Source of the DNA: Malurus cyaneus samueli | Taxonomy: Eukaryota > Chordata > Aves > Passeriformes > Maluridae | NCBI GenBank assembly: GCA_009741485.1 | Contig: CM019238.1 | Coordinates: forward strand, 7,669,477-7,733,476 | Direction of reading: 5' to 3' | DNA length: 64,000 nt | Part shown: positions 53,901 to 62,900 of the stretch, in pieces | Layout of the letters: each line of letters begins with the position of its first letter | Numbering within the stretch: the first letter of the stretch is position 1 | Made by a program: the position numbers and the translations under genes | The notes under the pieces: model-generated | What the model saw: the letters and a program-made list of their open reading frames with translations, nothing else | The model's database searches: none | Told to the model about the DNA's origin: nothing

Positions 53901-56900
53901 AATTAAAAAGAAAGTGAATGTCTTCCAGAATATGTAATATTTGCATTTTGGCAAACACAGCATAAAATATTCTTTGTAATAGTCACCTAGTTTTGCTGCA
54001 TTTAAAATAAAGATGGATAATTTATAGTGGTTTCTATATATCTTTTCAGGATCACCTGAACCTTGCACAGAACCAACCAAACTCTAGCATGCTTTTTAAA
54101 ATGATAGTGGTGTATTTTCTCTGCACCTCTGATTTTCAGCTGTAGTTGTCTTTGCTGTGCACAGGGTGATGGTGGACTGGGTTTCCCAGGTGAAAAAGGG
54201 CTGCCAGGATTACCTGGCTCCAAGGGCCATCGTGGAGAAACTGGTTCTCCTGGTGTGGGGTACCCAGGTCCCAGTGGAGTTCGTGGACCACCAGGTGACC
54301 CCGGACTGGATGGGATTCCAGGACAAGCAGGTCTTCCAGGCCCTCCAGGTGGGTGTTGCTGGGTCTGCTCTTACTTTGAAAAGGTGTAAAGCTGCAGGTC
54401 AAATGGTACTTGTTCTACTGCTGTGCCGTGGCCAGGTCAGAAGATTGCATTTGGCTAAAGATTGTTCTTCAAATGAATTGAAACTCATTTGTGGGCTCAC
54501 CAGACCTCACACAGCAGTCACAGCTTCCTCAAGTTGTCATGTTCAGGAGGAACACAGTTAATAAGCAATAAATACTCAAGCAGTGCTGAAATACAAAGAG
54601 AGTTAGATGGACCTAATCCCTGACTAGCTGCAGAGCCGTTTCACACCAAAGGTAGTTAGGAAGAATGATAAAATGTGGTTTTTAGAAATCCTAATTAATT
54701 GTCCAGGTAAAAATAGTAATTTACTGATATCTGAGGTGTCTGAATCAGTTTTCAGAAGTACTACTATTACTAAAATAAGAGTTCCAGGTTTATTTAGAAG
54801 GAAAAATGGTAGTACATTGTATGAATGAGCAGACATTGGTGAATAAGAGATTGCTATGACAGGTAGGGAATTCAGTTATGACTGGTGCCACCAGCTCTGG
54901 GCTGTGTTTGCTTCCTGAGGTACTACAGATTGGCTCAGCTGGTATGTCACTGTATGCACATAAAGCATACCATAATGACAAGGGATAAAGCAGGTAAATG
55001 TAGGTTTGATAATGCTTCATATATGATGTTTTATGTTCATTCTCAAATTGAGTTACATGGAAATGCCTAAACATTTATGAAAAATGTTTTCATAACAAAA
55101 TTACTGCAGAGAGCTGGTCCCAGTGTCCTGATTCCATGTCAGCTGTTAAAATATAACTTAAGGTAAACAATATTTTTTCTTTGTCACTGCTAATTTTCAG
55201 TGTTTTCCATCGTGTGTACACTTGGGCTTCTAGGTTTGTAATTCTGTCTGTGTCAATAACGCAGAGCCAGTAATGTATTTGCAGGCATAATATTGTGGCA
55301 TAGATTTCTGGACTGATAAAGTGATGCTGGGTGTTCAAACCCCTTGGTGGTAAGACCACCACAGTGAGAGGAGTTGGCAGAGGAACCTGAGGCCCAGAGG
55401 GAGGTGAGAGCAAGGCCAGGGCAGCACCGGGAGGCTGCCGGATGTGCTGGATGGCAATATTACCTCACACCAGTGTCATGCTGGGGACTTGTTATGGGGC
55501 GAGGAGACAGCTAGCATTAATGTCCCCCAGGGACAGTCTGCATAAGCTTTTTTTCCAATTCAAGTCACATGCTAAATGCTAGAAGCTTTACTGTGCTGTG
55601 AATGCTTACATCTTTGTTGGGTAAATTGTCTCTTATAGAATCCGCTAAATTAAAATTGCATTGTGAGATAAGTAAATGTAAAATGCTCTGTGCATGATGT
55701 GAACTCCAGATATTCTGTGCAGCACATCAGAAGCCAGCTTATTATGAATGCTACATCAAAGCTTTGGGAACAATGGACAGGCCTTTGTAGGAGAGTATCT
55801 ATAGTCAAAATATGTGGGAAAGGGAATAAGTCATTAGCCAATTCAGTTTGCACCTCCATAGAGATGTGTAAGAAAACTTGTGAATGCATCTTTCCTCCCA
55901 TACTAGGAAATAATTTGCATATATTAAAAGACCCTTTGATGTAGTAAATTCCATCTAATATTAAAGAAATGTGGACAAGTGGAAGAAATAATAATTTCTT
56001 ATTAGTGTCCAGATTGAAAGGCCTTATCATGAAAATGAGGAAAGACATTTAAAGAGTCTGTGACTTACTGAATTTATCACATCAAAGACACCACTGAGGA
56101 ACTTTCGAGTTTATGCAGTGAAACAGGGTGAAACAGTCTGGCTTTGGAAGTCTAACCCTGTATTTTATAAAAGGCTAAACTGTTTCTGCCTGGAAGTATG
56201 TGATTACTCAAAAATGTTGTAATTGCTCATATTTCACTTTAATGCCTGACATGATGGTTTCATAATTGTTTAATTTCCTTTATACTCAGATATTGCTGTG
56301 TAAACTATGGGAAGGTAAAGTGTTAAGTAGCTGGGGAAGGTAAAGTTTTGATTATATAATTTTTACAGTAAGCCCTACTTACATAATTACACGGAAACAG
56401 TCCTATTTACATTTCAGTTGTTCTCACATGAAATATTCATTGTTCAAGTGTTCTACTGCTGACTAATAGTGTAAAATATAGAATATGCTCTTGTACAGAG
56501 GTGTTTTTGGAAAACTCGTGTAAGACTGTTCTTAAGGTCATGTGATCTGAATGGAACTATATTAGTCAAAATTTCCCTTTCTGTATTAGTTGTACCCCAA
56601 ATGCCTGGTTTTTGAAAAATGCAATTCTTTATTGTGCTTTATGTCTCAGAGAAGGACCTTAATGTTTTATTTTACAAATCATTCAGCATCTGGGTCACGT
56701 AGGATTGCAGAAGACCAGAAATAGAATGTTTCTTTTATGTTGGAGATCATTAGGTAAATGTGATGTGCTGGCAACTCTGATAATGCCCCATAAATTTCAT
56801 TCCACTGAAGAGGAATTGCTAGTGCAAACAGAGCCTTTTTTTCAAGAGGTGGAAGTCAGTCAAATAGCTCTGCAATTGCTGAGTTTTGTTTGCTGCTAAT

Positions 56901-59900
56901 AAACTTTTAAGGCATGTTTAATAGGTTATTTCTTAGTCTGAGAGACCATAGAAGAAACAGTTTGAGAGTAAGGCTGAAATAAAAAAGAATCCTCACTATT
57001 CCACGTCCATGCATGCACACCTCTGCCTTAACCTCTTGGGGGTCAGGTTTTTTAATACCTGTCAGTATTCTCTCTGTATATATATTTCACCTTGCATGTG
57101 CACACTTCTTTTAGAATTTCACACTACAGCCTACTGGTTTTACACTGTTTAGAAACCTGCTCAGGTTTTAACAGCTCAGAATACTTGCCAGCTCCCATTG
57201 ACTGTGAAAGCTGTGAGCCTGGACCTGGAGCTATTGGAGTCAGCTCCTGCCATAGGGAGGATCAGTTGCTGGGTGGAATCCTGGCTCTCGTGCTACAGGA
57301 AGTCCACAGCAATAGTTGCTGCCTTTTACTGGTCGTGCAGCAGGTCAGTAGCAGGGATGAGACCAGACAATTGCCAGGCTCCGAATGCCTTTTGTTTAAC
57401 ATCGTGTATTTGAGATTGAGATTTGAGATTGAGCAGTGCTGGGTGTGTGTAAGGTCACTTGCAGCTACTTACAAGGTATCCTGTAAAAACCATCTGTGTA
57501 CTCAATGTTCCATTTCTGTCCATCTCTGAAGGGGCTGTGTGCAACCTCAGTGTCTCTTTGTTGTAGGTATCACCCTGCCCTGCATAGTTCCTGGAGCATA
57601 TGGGCCCCCAGGGACTCCCGGCTTCCCAGGACTGCCAGGTAGGGAGACAAGCTGATGTAATGCACTGGCTGACTGCCATGCTCACATTCCTCAAGGAAGA
57701 GAATGCCTCCTATTTAATCCTCCTCCAGGTGATAGTTATTCCAGGGGGTTAACTGGAAGAACAATATCCTTTGTTTTTCCAAAGTGACTGGGCCTAAATC
57801 CCAGGGAGGATCATAATAACTGCACCGTTTTTCCCCACTCTGGTAGCCTTGAACACAAACCTGCTTCAATGCTTATGTAGCTCATGAGCAACCATAGCTT
57901 TGAGACTATTTTTTGCACCAGCTTTGCAGAAAAAAATCTGATCCTGTTTTCTTGTGCTGTGTTTTTATCTTTTGCTATTCATTTATTGATATTATTAATT
58001 AACATGTTTTTACCCTTAGGTCCCAAAGGCAGCAAAGGCTTCTCTGGTATTCCAGGCCAACCTGGGTTACATGGTTCTAAAGGACACCCAGGGTCTCCAG
58101 GAATTATAGGCTTGCAAGGGGAACCTGGTAAGAGGGAGTGGCTGGAGTTCTTTCTATTGTCTTTAATGTATACAACACTTTATCAAGAGTTATCTGACCT
58201 TCTTGGCCACTTCTGCCTCATACATTCATAATGTTTTCTATCACCAATTATTGTTTTCTAATTCAGTACTGAAATATTCTGCAACTTTTCAAGCAAATTT
58301 TTCTTGCATGTGTATTTTGTTTGAGATTCTATTGGAAGCAGTTATTCTGCTGAGTGACTTTTACTGCTCTTCTCTTTAAGGCTTCCCTGGACCTCGAGGA
58401 GAGCAAGGGTCCCAAGGACTGCCAGGACTGGATGGAACAGATGGTTTGCCTGGGAAAATGGGTGCTTCAGGTTTAGCTGGAGCAAAAGGAGCTCCTGGAG
58501 ATGTGTTTGGTGCTGAGAGTGGAGCCCTGGGAGAGCGTGGCCGACCTGGACTCCCAGGTGATAAAGGGCTTACAGGTGAAATTGGATTTCCAGGACCAAA
58601 AGGTAAGACCTGATACTGCTTATTACAAGGGAATCTTAAACTTGTTTTCTTACAAAGACCATTCTTCTTTCCAATCTTTTTAAGATAATGCAGCTCCTCT
58701 CAGCTGCTCACCAATGATGATTTGCTGTTTTTCTATTAGAACCCAATGCAACTCAAAGGCTTTTATTAAAACTCACTTTTAAATTAAAAATGTGAATTTT
58801 ACTTTACTTGTTCTGTAACCTCCCGTCTCTCTGTTTCAAGGGCTGGATGGAAGACCAGGCCTCCTGGGTATTAAAGGTGAACAGGGTCATCCAGGATATT
58901 CAGGTGTGCCTGGATTGCGGGGACCTCCTGGCCCTGGAGGTCCTTTTGGCATCAAGGGAAAACCAGGACCCTTGGGGTCAGCTGGCCTTCCAGGAGCACC
59001 AGGTATGTAATGGTTTAAATTAAGAGAAGTAGCTGAGCTGAGCTGAGCTCTGTGGTGCTGAAGTGCAGGAGAGGTTTGGCATTTGCTTGGAGTGAGCTCC
59101 TACCTCTGGCTAGGGGTAATGGAGTGCAGAATTTGAACCTATTGTCTCTGACTGCTCAGCAATTCCTTCCTAGAAATGTTACTCCAATACTGTAGAAAGT
59201 ACAGCAGAAAGATAGAAGAAAGCATCTTTAATGTTATAATGTTTTTAACATCTTTGCTCTTACATGCTGGCTGTATCATTGACTGATCTTCATTTCCCAT
59301 TTTCCTGACAATTAATTTCTGATATGTGAGGTTGCTTGAAATGTGATTTAGATCAAAAAATTGTTGGCTTTCTCAGGACAAGCACTTGTCTTCTCTGTTT
59401 CTTTTTGCTGGGGCAGAAGAGAAATTTGTTTCCCTTCACTTAAAAGGAAAATAAACCACACCACTTGACTATAGCAGTACCTGTCTGCACTGACTAAAGT
59501 ATTCTGTAAGAGTATACAAAAGACTTGAGAACCAAGCAAAGAGAGACTTGGAAATTGGTACATAATAGTCTGGGACATAAAAGTGCTCTCCTGACATGTA
59601 CCATGACAGTGCTGAAGCACAGTGGCAACAAATCAATGAAAGCAGTAATGTAGTTTGAAATGGAAGTCAGAGGTTTTCATTATTTAAAATTTTAATATTA
59701 CCATTCCTTTTGTGTCTCTGTTGTTTTACATTTATGATCTGTATGCCATATTTGACTTTTCTTCAACTGTTTTTAAAATCCTCCCATTGCTAGGATGATA
59801 AGCTCCAAATAACCAAGTTTTTTTGCAGCTGTTGTCTCCCTGAATCATTAATTTCTTTTGTACCCTTGTTCTTTCTGTTCACATATTTTGTCTGTTTTTT

Positions 59901-62900
59901 CCTTCACCATGTTTCTATTCCATTTATCATCAACTCTCCATTTCTGATGTCACACTGTTTGGTTATGGGTTCTTCACATAGGCTGTCAAGGTGAGAAAAT
60001 GCAGTGTAGCATAAAAGTTCATGGACTAACAACCCAGCTTTTAATGCTACAAAAATTGCATTGACCATAGGTGATACCCCTTATCATTGCTAATCAAAGC
60101 AGAAGGCAAAGAACCATTGTAATGAGAATGCTCAGACAGTAACAAAGCCACAAGCCTTTAAGGAAATCATTAATGTGCAGGGATTTTAAGTGTGTGCGGT
60201 TTTTTTTGTCTTCTTAAATAAGTCAGCTCTTTCATCTGCTTCAAAAAAATGCTGGGTTGTAGCATAAGGCCCTGAGCATAAAAGAGATCGAATATTGACT
60301 GCTACTGCTGCAAGTGTAATTTTTCAGAAGGCACCTGATTTTTCCTTCCCTTCATTTCTTTGGATCTGAGCATTCTGTTTTCAAAGGTTTGAGCCTTTGT
60401 TTAAAATTGTAAATCATTACAAAGCTTCAGCTAGAAACATTTAGAAGCAAAATAGTGCACATGGTAGTGGTTTTGTGACAGCACAATCAGCTTGTTCCTT
60501 CAAGTGAGCAATTGGCTCTTGAGAAGTACAGTCCAAGTACCGAGGTGAAAAAAGAACTTGTGAAAACAAGCCTCTGTAGCTGATCTCTGGTTCACCCAGA
60601 GGATGGGGCAGGGAGCAGAAGCTGGCATTGATGATGCTCCCCATTCTGGCTTGGCTGCCTTGATGCTAAAGGTAAGGCTCTGCATTACAGGTCAGTGTCT
60701 GGTGGTCAAACATGGACACATCATAAGGGGTTTCACTCTTGCCAGTTGTGTAGTGATGTAGGCAGTAACCTCCTTGTAGGTATTTTATTATTAGATGACT
60801 AATGCTTTTGCAATCCTAAGCTTTATGCCTTCTAGTAGGCTGCATGTGCCATAAGGTTCATTTGTCATTAAAAACAACGCGGTGTTTAAAGAGCTTGGGA
60901 GCAAATTGTCCTAGTTTGTGCACTATCCTCTAGTGAGTTCTTTTTTTTGTATTGATTAGGACTTCCTGGAGTCAAAGGCGTGGCTGGGGATGTAGGACCA
61001 CAAGGCCCTGCTGGTATGAAAGGCTTCCCAGGTCTTGAGGGTGCTGCAGGATCTCCTGGGGAAAGAGGGTTCTTAGGGCCACCTGGGCCTTTTGGTCAAG
61101 ATGGACGTCCAGGTTTCTCTGGGCCAAAAGGTAGGTATTTCAGTCCTGAGATTGCTGTGCTGTAAAAAAAAAATAACTTGCTAATACTGGTTTGAGGCCT
61201 AGCTTGCCAGAAGAGAATGAATCCCCAACTAGCCAGAAAAGAATGAATCCCCAACTAGTGCTGTTTTTCTGTTGAGTTCAAAATATGGATTTAATTATCA
61301 AATAATGTTCATAAGGAAATCTATCTTCAAAGTCTTAGGCCCTTGTGGACAAAGGACTGTGTAAATCAAAATAGAAAGACAAGAAAATTGAAGAAATTAT
61401 GAACAGTGAATGGAATTTACAGAAAGAAGGGGGAGAATCAAACACAAATCAAAAGGAAGTAAGAATTTATGAACTATATGGTCCCTTAAGCACCAATAGA
61501 GTAGTTGATGACCTGGAGAATAATACAGATCAGTAGAGCTATGGAACTGAATGTTGCTATCTTGGAAACTGATTGTGTTTGACCTCCATTGGAAGCAGGA
61601 CCAGGCTCTCAGAGGTGAACTGAATAGTGCTGAATGAAAGTACCATGAGTGGAGACCTGTGACAGAAGGGGCAGTGCTGTGCCTGTGCCATGTGCTTGTT
61701 TAACTCCTCAGATTTGGGTGATTGGCCAGACCCAGGCAGCCTTTACCTGCCCCAGGGTGGGTGTGCAGTGTACCAGGAGAGGCTAATTCCCTTTTTATTT
61801 CTTAACATTTCTATGCAGGCGAGAAAGGGTCTTCTGGCCTGCTTGGTTTCCCTGGCATGCCAGGACTGCCTGGTGTCCCTGGAGTGAATGGCTTTAAAGG
61901 AACTCCTGGCACAGCTGGAGAAAAAGGAAGTCCAGGAGTTGTGGGACTTCAGGGTCAAAAAGGTGAGAGCCAGCTGAATGGCTTTTGCTGCCTGTGCAGC
62001 AGAGGGACTTAGGAGGCAGTTCTGAAGTGTCTGTGTCTGATATCTTACTTCTAAATACTGCACTCTTTTTCAATACTTTGACCTGTTTACCAAAGATTAC
62101 TAATGAATTCGCATCAGAAAACATGGAAGTTCTGATTTTCTCTGCTAGATTATTTTGCAGAAAGGTTTCCTGACCTTTTATTTCTTCAGGTGACAGAGGT
62201 GATGTAGGTCCACCAGGTCTTCCTGTGCTTGGGACTTCAGAACAGGCACTGCAAATCAAAGGAGACAAAGGAGATCCTGGATTAGCTGGGCTTGGAGGAT
62301 TCCCTGGACCTAGAGGTATTTCACAACATTGCAATTAGTTTCCAGTATCTGGGCTTGTTACCAGTAGAGCATGGTCTGTCCTTTTGGCAGTCCCTGCAGT
62401 GTTACTGTTTTCTGTTCTGCCATTCCCATTCTAGCAAGATTCAGTTCTCAATTTTGAGAAAATTTTTCCTTTGAAGTTCTGTTCTGCAGATCTGATGTCA
62501 TCCCTTCTTCCTTTTTAAGGGGAGCTTAGGGTTACCAATCAGCTGACCCAAGGGAGCTGAATGTCTGCACTATTAAATGAAATTCCACTCTTCTGCATTA
62601 CCCAGGTGATAAAGGAATCCCAGGAAGCCGTGGACAGCCTGGTCCCCCTGGTCCAGTTGGGTCAGCAAACAAAGAGAGAGGTGTTCTTGGTGACCCAGGC
62701 TTCCCTGGTCCACCTGGACAACCTGGGCTGCCAGGACAGAAGGGTGCACATGGTATCATGGGATTTCCAGGAATGCCAGGAGAGCGGGTAAATGCCTTCT
62801 TAAGTATCTTCATCTTCTCTGAGTGCTCCTAGGAAAGTCCTGTGTTCTAATTGGTACTTCTGTAGCACAGCAAGTAGAAGCTGACAGGATTTTTTGTTAC

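Noticed and set aside
54349..54390. Read-through of the exon 22 donor giving a short Cys-rich tail before a stop
   Set aside because: The donor GTGGGT is acceptable and exon 23 continues the frame. There is no polyadenylation evidence in the sequence for a short isoform.
57092..57529. 145-codon plus-strand open frame in intron 22
   Set aside because: No family resemblance, no collagen pattern and no matching splice or start context. It is best explained as chance.
60600..60671. Possible extra exon in intron 26 between CACCCAG and AAAG|GTAAGG
   Set aside because: With the phase left by exon 26 it hits a stop codon, and in its one open frame it is not Gly-X-Y.
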